Of a stretch of 20,979 bases of DNA, positions 1 through 9,616 are shown piece after piece (the stretch's first letter is position 1; each line of letters opens with the position of its first letter). The stretch spans positions 1-20,979 of the forward strand of contig JAEWME010000449.1 of the NCBI GenBank assembly GCA_023393265.1. Direction: 5' to 3'. Origin of the DNA: Bacteroidota bacterium. GTDB taxonomy: Bacteria > Bacteroidota > Bacteroidia > Bacteroidales > Prolixibacteraceae. A program made the translations under genes and the position numbers. A model generated the notes under the pieces. It made no database searches, was not told the origin of the DNA, and was given only the letters and a program-made list of their open reading frames with translations.

Positions 1-32
1 GAGTTTTGAAGACATTAGGCGAAAGAGAATAA
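1..32 (+). CDS. rplJ: 50S ribosomal protein L10, last codons (partial)
   Basis: Only the last nine codons and a TAA stop (30-32) are inside the window, read in the frame beginning at position 3; they give VLKTLGERE. The call rests on position: rplJ immediately precedes rplL in the conserved L10-L12 cluster, and a short charged tail of this kind fits L10 of Bacteroidota. L10 anchors the L7/L12 dimers of the ribosomal stalk. The sequence alone is too short to prove identity. The gap to the next start codon is 40 nt, so the two genes are almost certainly cotranscribed. Confidence 0.6.
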   Translation, partial: VLKTLGERE

Positions 33-72
33 AAAATTAGTTTAAAAATTACAATAAAAAATCATTATCGAA

Positions 73-453
73 ATGGCAGATTTAAAAGCACTTGCGGAAG
101 AGTTAGTAAACTTAACTGTAAAAGAAGTAAATGAATTAGCCGGAATTTTAAAATCGGAATATGGTATTGAACCTGCTGCTGCTGCAGTAGCTGTGGCTGC
201 TGCTCCCGCTGGTGGTGCAGAAGAAGCTGAAGAAAAAGTTCAGACTGAATTTGACGTAATTTTGAAATCAGCTGGTCAATCGAAATTGGGCGTTGTGAAA
301 CTGGTTAAAGAATTGACCGGCCTTGGTTTGAAAGAAGCTAAGGAAGTAGTTGACGCTGCTCCTAAAGCAATCAAGGAAAAAGTTTCTAAAGATGAAGCTG
401 AAGCATTAAAATCTCAATTAGAAGAAGCTGGAGCTGAAGTTGAACTTAAATAA
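73..453 (+). CDS. rplL: 50S ribosomal protein L7/L12
   Basis: Encodes a 126-residue L7/L12, the multi-copy stalk protein that recruits and stimulates translational GTPases. The expected parts are all visible: an N-terminal dimerisation helix region (about residues 1-33), an Ala/Gly/Pro-rich flexible hinge (about 34-50, with a run of alanines and valines) and a compact C-terminal domain (about 56-126) with the conserved segment [20 protein letters not shown]. The length is normal for the family. The start is the ATG at 73; no Shine-Dalgarno sequence precedes it, as is usual in Bacteroidota. It follows rplJ by 40 nt and is followed by a 112-nt gap with two hairpins before rpoB. Identification is secure. 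Confidence 0.98.
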   Translation: MADLKALAEELVNLTVKEVNELAGILKSEYGIEPAAAAVAVAAAPAGGAEEAEEKVQTEFDVILKSAGQSKLGVVKLVKELTGLGLKEAKEVVDAAPKAIKEKVSKDEAEALKSQLEEAGAEVELK

Positions 454-461
454 AATTCTTG

Positions 462-480
462 CAACCTTATTTCTAGGTTG
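462..480 (+). promoter_or_regulatory. First hairpin in the rplL-rpoB spacer
   Basis: A 6-bp inverted repeat, CAACCT (462-467) and AGGTTG (475-480), encloses a 7-nt loop and starts only eight bases after the rplL stop codon. It has no T-tract, so it is not a terminator by itself. With the next hairpin it forms a tandem pair in the spacer. It may be an RNA-processing or mRNA 3'-end stabilising element; this is inference. Confidence 0.4.
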
Positions 481-490
481 ATACAGGTTT

Positions 491-524
491 AGAACCTCAC
501 ATGTGTGGGGTTCTATGCCTTTTT
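491..524 (+). terminator. Terminator-like hairpin (candidate attenuator) between rplL and rpoB
   Basis: AGAACCTCAC (491-500) pairs with GTGGGGTTCT (505-514) over ten pairs, one of them G-U, around the tetraloop ATGT. ATGCC and then a run of five T (520-524) follow. This resembles a modest intrinsic terminator inside the ribosomal protein/RNA polymerase operon. Because rpoB lies only about 40 nt downstream with no convincing promoter in between, partial readthrough would be needed. In Escherichia coli an attenuator in the same rplL-rpoB position lowers rpoBC transcription relative to the ribosomal genes. The same role here is inferred. Confidence 0.6.
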
Positions 525-565
525 GTATATTTATCTTACAAGTTCAATTTAATTAATATACAGCA

Positions 566-3500
566 ATGTCAGTAAAGATTGAAAACCAGAGGATTAGCTT
601 TTCTTCGACCAAAACCGTCTTCGATTATCCTGATTTTCTTGAAGTACAGGTTAAATCCTTCATCGAGTTTTTCCAGTTGGGCACGACGCCCGATCAGCGG
701 AAAGATGAAGGTTTGTGGAAGGTTTTCGAAGAAAATTTCCCTATTACCGATACCAGAAATAACTTCGTATTAGAATTTGTTGATTATTCAGTAGATCCGC
801 CACGCTATTCGATTGAAGAGTGTATTGAGCGCGGTTTGACTTTTAGTGTTCCGTTAAAAGCCAAATTGAAATTATATTGTACCGATCCGGAACATGAGGA
901 CTTCGATACTGTTGTTCAGGATGTATACCTGGGAACTGTTCCTTACATGACTCCACGTGGTACATTTGTTATTAACGGGGCTGAACGCGTTGTTGTTTCT
1001 CAGCTGCACCGCTCTCCGGGCGTATTCTTCGGACAGAGCATGCACGCCAATGGTACAAAACTCTATTCAGCAAGGATTATTCCTTTTAAAGGATCATGGA
1101 TCGAATTTGCAACCGACATCAATAGCGTGATGTTTGCTTATATCGATCGTAAGAAAAAATTACCTGTAACCACTTTGCTTCGTGCAATTGGTTTTGAAAG
1201 TGACAAGGATATCCTTGAAATTTTCGACCTCGCTGATGAGATTAAGGTATCTAAATCTGGTTTAAAGAAAATCGTTGGTCGTAAGCTGGCAGCCCGTGTT
1301 TTAAAGACTTGGGTGGAAGACTTCGTTGACGAAGATACCGGTGAAGTGGTGTCGATCGAACGTAACGAGGTTGTTATCGACCGTGAAGTTATCATCGAAA
1401 ATGATCATATTGACGAAATCGTTGATTCAGGAGCAAAAACAATTCTTCTTCACAAAGAAGACCAGAATCTTCAGGATTTTGCCATTATTTATAATACACT
1501 TCAGAAAGACCCTTGTAACTCTGAAAAGGAAGCTGTTTTATATATCTATCGCCAGTTGCGCAACGCAGAACCGCCGGATGACGCTACTGCACGCGACGTG
1601 ATCGACAAGCTTTTCTTCTCGGAGAAACGATATGACCTTGGAGAAGTTGGCCGTTACAGGATCAACAAAAAACTGAACCTCAACATTGACATGGGAGTGA
1701 CAGTTTTGACCAAGGAAGATATTATTGAAATTATCAAGTATTTGATCAAGCTGGTTAACTCGAAAACTGACGTTGACGATATCGACCACTTGAGCAACCG
1801 CCGCGTGAGGACTGTCGGCGAACAAATGTACAATCAGTTTGGTGTTGGTTTAGCCCGTATGGCTCGTACAATTCGTGAACGAATGAACGTTCGCGACAAC
1901 GAGGTATTTACGCCGATCGATTTGATTAATTCGAAGACTTTGTCATCGGTAATCAACTCGTTCTTCGGAACCAATGCCCTTTCTCAGTTTATGGATCAGA
2001 CTAACCCGCTGGCAGAAATGACGCATAAACGTCGTATGTCAGCATTGGGTCCTGGCGGTCTCTCTCGCGAAAGAGCAGGCTTCGAAGTTCGTGACGTTCA
2101 CTATACTCACTATGGACGTTTGTGTCCGATTGAAACGCCTGAAGGACCGAACATTGGTTTGATCTCTTCACTTTGCGTTTTCGCCAAAGTGACCGATCTT
2201 GGTTTCATTGCAACTCCTTATCGTAAGGTAGAGAATGGTACAGTCGATTTGTCTGAAGATGGTGTAGTTTTCCTGACTGCAGAAGAAGAAGAAGGAAAGA
2301 TCATTGCTCAGGCTAATGCACCAATTGACAATGACGGAAACTTTATCAACCAGAGGGTGAAAGCTCGTCTGGACGGCGACTATCCGATTGTTCCCAGGGC
2401 TGATGTTAATATGATGGACGTTGGTCCAAACCAGATTGCATCAGTCGCTGCTTCATTAATTACCTTCCTTGAGCATGACGATGCGAACCGTGCGTTGATG
2501 GGATCGAACATGATGCGCCAGGCTGTTCCGCTTCTTCGGCCCGAAGCTCCAATCGTTGGTACCGGCCTCGAAGCTCGCGCTGCCGTTGACTCAAGAGTTT
2601 TGGTCGTAGCTGAAGACAACGGTGTTGTTGAATTTGTTGATGCCGACGAAATTCAGATTCGTTACGACAAAACCGAAGAAGAACGGTTTGTTAGCTTCGA
2701 TCCGGAAATTGTTACCTATAGAATTTATAAATTCCAGAAAACCAACCAGGGTACTGTTGTTGACCTGAAGCCTATCGTATTCAAAGGTCAGCGTGTAACT
2801 AAAGGACAGGTACTTACCGAAGGGTATGCTACCCAGGGCGGTGAACTTGCTCTTGGTCGTAACCTGAAAGTTGCCTTCATGCCTTGGCAGGGATATAACT
2901 ATGAGGATGCGATCGTAATTTCGGAACGTGTAGTTCGTGAAGATATCTTCACTTCTGTTCACGTTGATGAATACGCCTTGGAAGTTCGCGACACGAAACG
3001 TGGTATCGAAGAATTCACTTCGGACATTCCGAATGTGAGCGAAGAAGCAACCCGGAACCTCGATGAAAACGGTTTGATCCGTATCGGTGCTGTGGTGAAA
3101 CCAGGCGATATCCTGATTGGTAAGATCACCCCGAAAGGTGAATCAGATCCTTCTCCGGAAGAAAAACTGCTTCGCGCCATTTTTGGTGACAAAGCCGGTG
3201 ATGTGAAAGATGCTTCTTTGAAAGCTTCTCCATCGCTGAATGGTACTGTCATCGACAAAAAATTGTTCTCACGCGTTGTGAAGGACAAAAAAGGCAAAAT
3301 GGCAACCAAACCGTTGCTCGATGCCATCGACGAAGAATTCGACCGTGGTGTTGCCGCATTACGTGCCAAGCTTGAAGATAAACTTTTCACGCTGGTGAAC
3401 GGCAAGACGAGCCAGGGCGTAAAAGATTACTACGGTGGAGATATCATCGCAAAAGGTGTAAAATTCACACTGAAACAACTTCAGGAAATTGATTATCTGA

Positions 3501-4378
3501 CAATTAATCCATCAAAATGGACGACAGATAAAGATAAGAACGATATGATTTTCGCGCTTATCAACAATTTCATCATGAAATATAAAGAACTCGAAGCTGT
3601 ATCGAAACGTAAACGTTACAACGTAACCATCGGTGATGAGCTTCCTGCAGGTATTATCCAGCTTGCAAAAGTTTATGTCGCTAAAAAACGTAAACTGCAA
3701 ATTGGAGATAAGATGGCAGGTCGTCACGGGAACAAGGGTATCGTTTCGCGTATTGTTCGCGACGAAGATATGCCTTTCCTCGAAGACGGAACACCGGTCG
3801 ATATCGTTTTGAACCCGCTTGGTGTGCCTTCGCGTATGAACCTTGGTCAGATTTACGAAACTGTTTTGGCATGGGCTGGCAAAGAGTTGGGATTGAAATT
3901 TGCAACTCCGATTTTCGACGGTGCATCGCTTGAGCAGGTTTGCGAGTTTACCGACAAAGCAGGTGTTCCTCGTTATGGTAAGACTTATCTGCGTGACGGC
4001 GGCACTGGCGAACCGTTCGACCAGCCTGCAACTGTGGGTGTTATCTACATGCTGAAACTGGGTCACATGGTTGAAGATAAGATGCATGCCCGTTCAATCG
4101 GACCATATTCTTTGATCACTCAGCAGCCACTTGGAGGTAAAGCTCAGTTCGGAGGTCAGCGTTTTGGGGAAATGGAAGTTTGGGCACTCGAAGCTTTCGG
4201 TGCATCAAATATTCTTCAGGAAATCCTCACGGTCAAATCAGACGACGTTTTGGGTCGTGCAAAAGCTTACGAATCGATTGTTAAGGGAGAACCGATGCCT
4301 GCGGCTGGTATCCCCGAATCATTGAACGTATTGCTTCACGAGTTGCGTGGTCTTGGTTTGAGTGTAAACCTGGATTAA
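566..4378 (+). CDS. rpoB: DNA-directed RNA polymerase subunit beta
   Basis: A full-length 1270-residue beta subunit of RNA polymerase. The rifampicin-pocket segment starts at F466 ([13 protein letters not shown]) and has Q474, D477, H487 and S492, corresponding to E. coli Q513, D516, H526 and S531, so it has the wild-type residues at these four positions. The downstream motif [20 protein letters not shown], the late segment [12 protein letters not shown] and the C-terminal [20 protein letters not shown] region that interlocks with beta' are all intact. The start is the ATG at 566, without a Shine-Dalgarno sequence but in a good A/T-rich context. rpoC follows after 57 nt. Nothing suggests frameshift or insertion. 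Confidence 0.99.
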   Translation: MSVKIENQRISFSSTKTVFDYPDFLEVQVKSFIEFFQLGTTPDQRKDEGLWKVFEENFPITDTRNNFVLEFVDYSVDPPRYSIEECIERGLTFSVPLKAKLKLYCTDPEHEDFDTVVQDVYLGTVPYMTPRGTFVINGAERVVVSQLHRSPGVFFGQSMHANGTKLYSARIIPFKGSWIEFATDINSVMFAYIDRKKKLPVTTLLRAIGFESDKDILEIFDLADEIKVSKSGLKKIVGRKLAARVLKTWVEDFVDEDTGEVVSIERNEVVIDREVIIENDHIDEIVDSGAKTILLHKEDQNLQDFAIIYNTLQKDPCNSEKEAVLYIYRQLRNAEPPDDATARDVIDKLFFSEKRYDLGEVGRYRINKKLNLNIDMGVTVLTKEDIIEIIKYLIKLVNSKTDVDDIDHLSNRRVRTVGEQMYNQFGVGLARMARTIRERMNVRDNEVFTPIDLINSKTLSSVINSFFGTNALSQFMDQTNPLAEMTHKRRMSALGPGGLSRERAGFEVRDVHYTHYGRLCPIETPEGPNIGLISSLCVFAKVTDLGFIATPYRKVENGTVDLSEDGVVFLTAEEEEGKIIAQANAPIDNDGNFINQRVKARLDGDYPIVPRADVNMMDVGPNQIASVAASLITFLEHDDANRALMGSNMMRQAVPLLRPEAPIVGTGLEARAAVDSRVLVVAEDNGVVEFVDADEIQIRYDKTEEERFVSFDPEIVTYRIYKFQKTNQGTVVDLKPIVFKGQRVTKGQVLTEGYATQGGELALGRNLKVAFMPWQGYNYEDAIVISERVVREDIFTSVHVDEYALEVRDTKRGIEEFTSDIPNVSEEATRNLDENGLIRIGAVVKPGDILIGKITPKGESDPSPEEKLLRAIFGDKAGDVKDASLKASPSLNGTVIDKKLFSRVVKDKKGKMATKPLLDAIDEEFDRGVAALRAKLEDKLFTLVNGKTSQGVKDYYGGDIIAKGVKFTLKQLQEIDYLTINPSKWTTDKDKNDMIFALINNFIMKYKELEAVSKRKRYNVTIGDELPAGIIQLAKVYVAKKRKLQIGDKMAGRHGNKGIVSRIVRDEDMPFLEDGTPVDIVLNPLGVPSRMNLGQIYETVLAWAGKELGLKFATPIFDGASLEQVCEFTDKAGVPRYGKTYLRDGGTGEPFDQPATVGVIYMLKLGHMVEDKMHARSIGPYSLITQQPLGGKAQFGGQRFGEMEVWALEAFGASNILQEILTVKSDDVLGRAKAYESIVKGEPMPAAGIPESLNVLLHELRGLGLSVNLD

Positions 4379-4435
4379 TTTGCGGAAAATCGGTTCGATT
4401 TCCCTGTTATAAACTAGAAAAATAACGATCGATAT

Positions 4436-7400
4436 ATGGCATTCAGAAAAGACAACAAAGTTAAAAGCAGCTTTGCCAAAATTGGTATCAGTCTGGCTTC
4501 TCCGGAAGAGGTTCTCGAACGCTCGCACGGTGAAGTATTGAAACCAGAAACGATAAATTACCGAACTTATAAACCTGAACGCGACGGTTTGTTCTGCGAA
4601 CGAATCTTTGGTCCGGTAAAGGATTATGAGTGTCATTGCGGTAAATACAAGCGGATTCGCTACAAAGGCATCGTTTGCGACCGTTGTGGTGTTGAAGTGA
4701 CCGAAAAGAAAGTTCGCCGCGAGCGAATGGGCCACATTTCACTGGTGGTTCCGGTTGCGCACATCTGGTATTTCAAATCGCTCCCGAATAAAATCGGTTA
4801 CCTTTTGGGATTGCCAACCAAAAAACTTGATGCAATTATTTATTACGAAAGATATGTCGTTATCCAGCCGGGTGTAAAAGCACAGGATGGGGTGAAATAT
4901 CTTGATTTCCTTTCAGAAGAAGAATACCTAGACATTTTGGATTCACTTCCAAAGGAAAATCAGTACCTCGACGATGAAGATCCAAACAAGTTTATCGCCC
5001 GCATGGGTGCTGAAGCATTGTACACATTGCTGCAGCGTCTTGAGCTGGATGATATGTCTTTTGACCTTCGTCATAAAGCAAACACCGAAACTTCTCAGCA
5101 ACGTAAGAATGAAGCGCTCAAACGCCTCCAGGTTGTTGAAGCTTTCCGTGCCAGCAAAAACATCAATCGCCCTGAGTGGATGATTGTGAAGGTTGTGCCG
5201 GTTATTCCTCCTGATTTACGTCCGTTGGTTCCGCTCGACGGTGGCCGTTTCGCTACCTCCGATTTGAACGACTTGTATCGTAGGGTAATCATCCGTAACA
5301 ACCGTTTGAAACGACTGATCGAGATCAAAGCTCCGGAAGTGATTTTGCGTAACGAAAAACGTATGCTTCAGGAAGCTGTTGACTCATTATTCGATAACTC
5401 AAGAAAATCGAATGCAGTTAAGACTGAAAATAACCGTGCGCTGAAGTCACTTTCCGACAGTTTGAAAGGTAAACAAGGTCGTTTCCGTCAGAACTTGTTG
5501 GGTAAACGTGTTGACTATTCGGCTCGTTCGGTAATCGTTATCGGTCCTAAGCTGAAATTGCATGAATGCGGTTTGCCAAAAGACATGGCTGCCGAATTAT
5601 TCAAGCCGTTTATCATTCGCAAGCTGATTGAACGCGGTATCGTGAAGACCGTGAAATCAGCCAAGAAAATCGTTGATCGCAAGGATCCGGTTGTTTGGGA
5701 TATTCTTGAAAATGTACTGAAAGGACATCCCGTAATGCTGAACCGTGCGCCCACCCTGCACCGATTGTCAATTCAGGCATTCCAGCCTGTTTTGGTCGAA
5801 GGTAAGGCAATTCAGTTGCACCCATTGGTTTGTACCGGGTTCAACGCCGACTTCGATGGTGACCAGATGGCTGTGCACGTACCGCTTGGCAATGCTGCTG
5901 TTCTGGAAACACAGATGCTCATGCTGGCTTCGCACAACTTGCTGAACCCTGCCAACGGTGCGCCTATCACCGTGCCTTCGCAGGACATGGTTCTCGGTCT
6001 GTATTACATGACCAAACCGCGCCCGGGAGCCAAAGGCGAGGGAATGATTTTCTATTCTACTGAAGAAGTAATTATTGCATACAACGAAGGCGCTGTCGAT
6101 CTGCACGCAATCGTGAAAGTAAAAGTTGAAGACGTTGACGAAAACGGCGAGATGTTTAAACACATCATCGAAACAACCGTTGGACGTATCATTTTCAATC
6201 AATCTGTTCCGAAGTCGGTTGGTTACATCAACCAGTTGGCAACCAAAAAGTCACTGCGTACCATTATTTCTGACATCTACAGAAAAACAGGCAATGCTGT
6301 AACTGTAAAATTCCTTGATGATATCAAGGATTTGGGTTACATGATGGCTTATCGCGGTGGTTTGTCGTTCAACCTGAGTGACGTTGTTGTTCCTGAAGAT
6401 AAAAAGGAAATTGTTGACGCCGGATATAACGAAGTTGAAGAAGTGATGATGAACTACAACATGGGTTTCATCACCAACAACGAACGTTACAACCAGGTAA
6501 TCGATATTTGGACACATGCCAATGCGAAACTGACCAACTCAGTAATGAAAACGCTGAGCACCGACCGTCAGGGATTCAACTCTGTATATATGATGTTGGA
6601 CTCTGGGGCCCGTGGTTCGAAAGAGCAGATTCGTCAGTTGTGCGGTATGCGTGGTTTGATGGCAAAACCGCAGAAATCAGGTTCTACCGGATCGCAGATT
6701 ATCGAAAACCCGATTTTGGCAAACTTCAAGGAAGGTCTGTCGGTACTTGAGTACTTCATCTCAACCCACGGTGCTCGTAAAGGTTTGGCCGATACCGCTT
6801 TGAAAACTGCTGATGCTGGTTATTTGACCCGTCGTTTGGTTGACGTGGCTCAGGATGTGATCATTCAGGAAGAAGATTGCGGTACATTGCGTGGTTTGGT
6901 GGCTGCTGCTATTAAAAACAATGAAGAAGTAGTTGCTTCGCTTTCTGAAAGAATTGTTGGACGTACAACCGTTCACGACATATACAATCCACTTTCGGGT
7001 GAATTAATCATCGCTTCAGGAGATATTATTACTGAAGAGATTGCAAACAGGATCGAAGATTCTCCAATCGAATCGGTTGAAATCCGTTCGGTGTTGACCT
7101 GCGAATCGAAGGTGGGTGTTTGCGCAAAATGTTACGGTTTGAACCTGGCTGGAAGCACTATGGTTCAACGAGGTGAGGCTGTTGGTGTAATTGCCGCACA
7201 GTCGATTGGTGAACCTGGAACACAGTTGACACTGCGTACCTTCCACGTTGGTGGTATTGCCGGTAATATTTCGACTCAGTCAACCATTGAATCAAAATAC
7301 GATGGTGTTGCTGAAATTGATGAGCTTCGCGTTGTTGAACAACCCAATGAATCAGGTGTAAAAACCTATGTGGTTGTGAGCCGTTTGGCTGAATTGCGCA

Positions 7401-8713
7401 TCATCGACAAAAACACACGTATCCAGCTTTCAACTCATAACATTCCTTATGGTTCGAAGCTCTTTATCGAAAACGGGCAGGAAGTGAAGAAGGGAATGCG
7501 TATTTGCGAATGGGACCCGTATAACGGCGTTATCATCACCGAATTCAAGGGACGTATTGCTTTCGATCAGTTGATCGATGGTGTGACATACCGCGAAGAA
7601 TCAGATGAACAGACAGGTTACAAGGAAAAGGTAATCATCGAAACCCGCGACAAAACCAAGAACCCGTCATTGAGGATTTTGGACGAAAACGGGGATGTAA
7701 TCCGCACCTATAACTTGCCGGTAGGCGGTCACATGGCCGTTGAAGACAACCAACTGGTTGAAGCTGGCGCCGTTTTGGTGAAGATTCCGCGTGCTGCTGG
7801 TAAAGCAGGCGACATCACTGGTGGTCTGCCTCGTGTTACCGAGTTGTTCGAAGCACGTAACCCCTCGAATCCAGCTATTGTTTCGGAAATCGACGGTGAA
7901 ATTTCTCTTGGGAAAATCAAACGTGGTAACCGTGAAATCGTTGTAACCTCGAAGACTGGAGAAGTTAAACGCTATCTGGTTCCGCTTTCGCGACAGATTC
8001 TCGTTCAGGAAAATGACTATATCCGTGCAGGAACTCCGCTTTCTGACGGTGCCATTACCCCATCAGATATTTTGGCGATTAAAGGCCCAACTGCTGTTCA
8101 GGAATATATTCTGAATGAGGTTCAGGACGTATATCGTATGCAGGGTGTGAAGATCAACGACAAGCATTATGAGGTGATCATTCGCCAAATGATGCGTAAG
8201 GTTGAAATCGACGACCCGGGTGATACACGCTTCCTCGAAAAACAGATTGTTGACAAGCACGAATTCCTGCATGAAAATGATTGGATTTACAACAAGAAAA
8301 TTGTTGTTGATGCTGGTGATTCAGATAGTTTGAAACCAGGTATGATTATCACGTCTCGTCGTTTGAGAGACGAGAACTCAACGTTGCGTCGTCGCGACAA
8401 GAAGCTTGTTGAAGGCCGTGATGCAATTCCTGCAACATCCAGTCAGATACTTCAGGGTATTACCCGTGCTGCACTTCAGACAAGAAGCTGGTTGTCTGCT
8501 GCGTCGTTCCAGGAAACTACCAAAGTTTTGAACGAAGCTGCTATTCAGGGTAAAGTTGACTACCTCGACGGATTGAAAGAAAACGTTATCTGCGGTCACT
8601 TGATTCCGGCTGGTACAGGTTTAAAAGAGTATAAAAACCTGGTTGTTGGTTCGCGCGATGAGTACGACAAGATGACTGAAATGAAAGATTCTGAAAGAGT
8701 TTTAAGAGACTAA
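4436..8713 (+). CDS. rpoC: DNA-directed RNA polymerase subunit beta'
   Basis: A full-length 1425-residue beta' subunit, carrying the polymerase active site. The N-terminal zinc site is C66, C68, C81, C84. The catalytic magnesium loop [12 protein letters not shown] gives D472, D474 and D476. The second zinc site is C815, C889, C896, C899, followed by [25 protein letters not shown] in the trigger-loop/bridge-helix region. The spacer from rpoB holds only a weak hairpin (about 4383-4402, GGAAA/TTTCC core). The stop codon is followed after two bases by the start of the next gene, showing tight coupling. Identification is secure. Confidence 0.99.
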   Translation: MAFRKDNKVKSSFAKIGISLASPEEVLERSHGEVLKPETINYRTYKPERDGLFCERIFGPVKDYECHCGKYKRIRYKGIVCDRCGVEVTEKKVRRERMGHISLVVPVAHIWYFKSLPNKIGYLLGLPTKKLDAIIYYERYVVIQPGVKAQDGVKYLDFLSEEEYLDILDSLPKENQYLDDEDPNKFIARMGAEALYTLLQRLELDDMSFDLRHKANTETSQQRKNEALKRLQVVEAFRASKNINRPEWMIVKVVPVIPPDLRPLVPLDGGRFATSDLNDLYRRVIIRNNRLKRLIEIKAPEVILRNEKRMLQEAVDSLFDNSRKSNAVKTENNRALKSLSDSLKGKQGRFRQNLLGKRVDYSARSVIVIGPKLKLHECGLPKDMAAELFKPFIIRKLIERGIVKTVKSAKKIVDRKDPVVWDILENVLKGHPVMLNRAPTLHRLSIQAFQPVLVEGKAIQLHPLVCTGFNADFDGDQMAVHVPLGNAAVLETQMLMLASHNLLNPANGAPITVPSQDMVLGLYYMTKPRPGAKGEGMIFYSTEEVIIAYNEGAVDLHAIVKVKVEDVDENGEMFKHIIETTVGRIIFNQSVPKSVGYINQLATKKSLRTIISDIYRKTGNAVTVKFLDDIKDLGYMMAYRGGLSFNLSDVVVPEDKKEIVDAGYNEVEEVMMNYNMGFITNNERYNQVIDIWTHANAKLTNSVMKTLSTDRQGFNSVYMMLDSGARGSKEQIRQLCGMRGLMAKPQKSGSTGSQIIENPILANFKEGLSVLEYFISTHGARKGLADTALKTADAGYLTRRLVDVAQDVIIQEEDCGTLRGLVAAAIKNNEEVVASLSERIVGRTTVHDIYNPLSGELIIASGDIITEEIANRIEDSPIESVEIRSVLTCESKVGVCAKCYGLNLAGSTMVQRGEAVGVIAAQSIGEPGTQLTLRTFHVGGIAGNISTQSTIESKYDGVAEIDELRVVEQPNESGVKTYVVVSRLAELRIIDKNTRIQLSTHNIPYGSKLFIENGQEVKKGMRICEWDPYNGVIITEFKGRIAFDQLIDGVTYREESDEQTGYKEKVIIETRDKTKNPSLRILDENGDVIRTYNLPVGGHMAVEDNQLVEAGAVLVKIPRAAGKAGDITGGLPRVTELFEARNPSNPAIVSEIDGEISLGKIKRGNREIVVTSKTGEVKRYLVPLSRQILVQENDYIRAGTPLSDGAITPSDILAIKGPTAVQEYILNEVQDVYRMQGVKINDKHYEVIIRQMMRKVEIDDPGDTRFLEKQIVDKHEFLHENDWIYNKKIVVDAGDSDSLKPGMIITSRRLRDENSTLRRRDKKLVEGRDAIPATSSQILQGITRAALQTRSWLSAASFQETTKVLNEAAIQGKVDYLDGLKENVICGHLIPAGTGLKEYKNLVVGSRDEYDKMTEMKDSERVLRD

Positions 8714-8715
8714 TT

Positions 8716-9036
8716 ATGGAAGATCTGAAAAATAACAATCAATTGCAGATTGAATTGACTGAGGAAGTGGCTCAGGGAACTTATTCGAACCTTGCAATCA
8801 TTACTCATTCCAACTCTGAATTTGTAATTGATTTTGTTCGGGTAATGCCTGGAATTCCGAAGGCAGGCGTGAAATCGAGGGTTATTTTAACTCCCGAGCA
8901 TGCCAAGCGTTTGTTGCTAGCTTTGCAGGACAATATTCAGAAATTCGAAAACGTGAATGGTCCGATTAAGAACGTAAGGGGACATGATCCATTGTTGCCT
9001 CCGATGACTTTTGGAGGACCAGTTCCGGTTGCATAA
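8716..9036 (+). CDS. DUF3467 family protein, last gene of the rpoBC operon
   Basis: A 106-residue soluble protein with no signal peptide or membrane segment. The core (about residues 19-80) contains GTYSNLAIITHSNSEFVIDF and then a helix-rich segment TPEHAKRLLLALQDNIQKFE, matching what I know of the DUF3467 family; the tail is rich in Pro and Gly (HDPLLPP). Its molecular function is not known to me. It starts two bases after the rpoC stop, so it is translationally close-coupled to beta', and the operon's strong terminator follows it. Placement after rpoC is, from general knowledge, common in Bacteroidota, which hints at a role with RNA polymerase or the ribosome; that is inference only. Confidence 0.9.
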   Translation: MEDLKNNNQLQIELTEEVAQGTYSNLAIITHSNSEFVIDFVRVMPGIPKAGVKSRVILTPEHAKRLLLALQDNIQKFENVNGPIKNVRGHDPLLPPMTFGGPVPVA

Positions 9037-9055
9037 GTCATTAGTTGACAGATAA

Positions 9056-9095
9056 AAAAAGAAAAGGGGTATCGTTTGATACCCCTTTTCTTTTT
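9056..9095 (+). terminator. Strong intrinsic terminator of the rpl-rpo operon
   Basis: A perfect 18-bp inverted repeat: left arm 9056-9073, GTTT loop 9074-9077, right arm 9078-9095. The core is AAAAGGGGTATC/GATACCCCTTTT, with an A-rich 5' side and a T-rich 3' side. It begins about 20 nt after the DUF3467 stop. The A/T flanks make it potentially bidirectional. It is the clearest terminator in the window and separates the core operon from the decarboxylase genes. Confidence 0.95.
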
Positions 9096-9202
9096 ATGAT
9101 TTATTAGTATTGTTGGTTGATAAATGTCAATTTATAAGTTTTAATGTTAATTAATTGATAATTGTTAAAAATACAAATTACAAAGGCCGCCCTCTCCTCC
9201 CA

Positions 9203-9223
9203 TATAATTGGTAACATTGTTAC
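9203..9223 (+). promoter_or_regulatory. Possible promoter/operator region of the decarboxylase genes
   Basis: The 9096-9276 spacer is AT-rich apart from a short C-rich stretch (9188-9201). It holds TATAATTG (9203-9210), one base off the Bacteroidota -7 consensus TAnnTTTG, directly followed by the palindrome GTAAC-ATT-GTTAC (9211-9223). No good -33 box lies at the right distance upstream, so the promoter call is weak. A palindrome over the expected transcription start could be a repressor site. Another GTAAC/GTTAC palindrome lies before the CotH-like gene. Confidence 0.3.
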
Positions 9224-9276
9224 GGATTTCTTAAAATGGGAAGTGTTTTTTTGTTTAAACCTAAATAGTAAAATTT

Positions 9277-9540
9277 ATGAGTGAAATGGAGATAGCTCTC
9301 GAACTTTTGGGAGTTGGGATGGTCACAGTTTTTATCATTTTATCCCTTGTTGTAATTTTGGGGAGTTTGATTATCAAGGTTGTAAATAAATTTATGCCTG
9401 AAGTTGAGAAAGTAGTCTTGCCCACATCCGGAAATTTTTCCACATCAGAAATTAATCCAAAAAAAATGGCAGCTATCGTTTCAGCAGTAAATGTTGTAAC
9501 AAAAGGTTCAGGACGTGTAAAAAAAATAGAGAGGCTTTAG
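9277..9540 (+). CDS. oadG: Sodium-pump decarboxylase gamma subunit (OadG-like)
   Basis: An 87-residue protein with one strong membrane segment (about residues 9-33, LGVGMVTVFIILSLVVILGS followed by LIIKVV) and a short hydrophilic tail. This is the architecture of OadG/sodium-pump decarboxylase gamma subunits, which in characterised enzymes hold alpha and beta together at the membrane and bind zinc in the C-terminal tail. The sequence is poorly conserved in general, so the call leans on topology plus the alpha and beta genes that follow. The ATG at 9277 is the natural start. Its TAG stop (9538-9540) lies inside the left arm of a terminator-like hairpin, which is unusual for an operon-internal gene. 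Confidence 0.85.
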   Translation: MSEMEIALELLGVGMVTVFIILSLVVILGSLIIKVVNKFMPEVEKVVLPTSGNFSTSEINPKKMAAIVSAVNVVTKGSGRVKKIERL

Positions 9541-9567
9541 AATTATTAATTCTGGAGCCTTTTTTTG
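9532..9567 (+). terminator. Terminator-like hairpin at the oadG/oadA junction
   Basis: AGGCTTTAGAAT (9532-9543) pairs with ATTCTGGAGCCT (9549-9560) through 12 pairs, two of them G-U, with a 5-nt loop, followed by a run of eight T (9560-9567). The stem includes the oadG stop codon, so a terminating ribosome would interfere with folding. As there is only a short gap before oadA, it probably acts as a leaky terminator setting gamma:alpha expression, or as a 3'-end stabiliser; inference. Confidence 0.75.
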
Positions 9568-9616
9568 TGTAAAAAACTAATTCTTATTAAATCAACGATT
9601 AAATGACAATTGACTT

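Noticed and set aside
1961..2044. Possible rifampicin-resistance changes in rpoB
   Set aside because: Q474, D477, H487 and S492 are all the sensitive-type residues.
2959..3405. 148-codon minus-strand frame inside rpoB
   Set aside because: Ser/Arg-rich product typical of antisense of a coding strand; rpoB fully explains the sequence.
3512..4087. 191-codon open frame on the minus strand inside rpoB
   Set aside because: It lies wholly opposite a highly conserved part of rpoB, its product resembles no protein I know, and it has no start signals; an antisense shadow.
4379..4435. Hairpin in the rpoB-rpoC spacer as terminator or regulator
   Set aside because: Short A/T-rich stem with a bulge and no T-tract; probably not functional.
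9096..9276. Riboswitch before the decarboxylase genes
   Set aside because: The spacer is too short and AT-rich, with no multi-stem structure that I can recognise.
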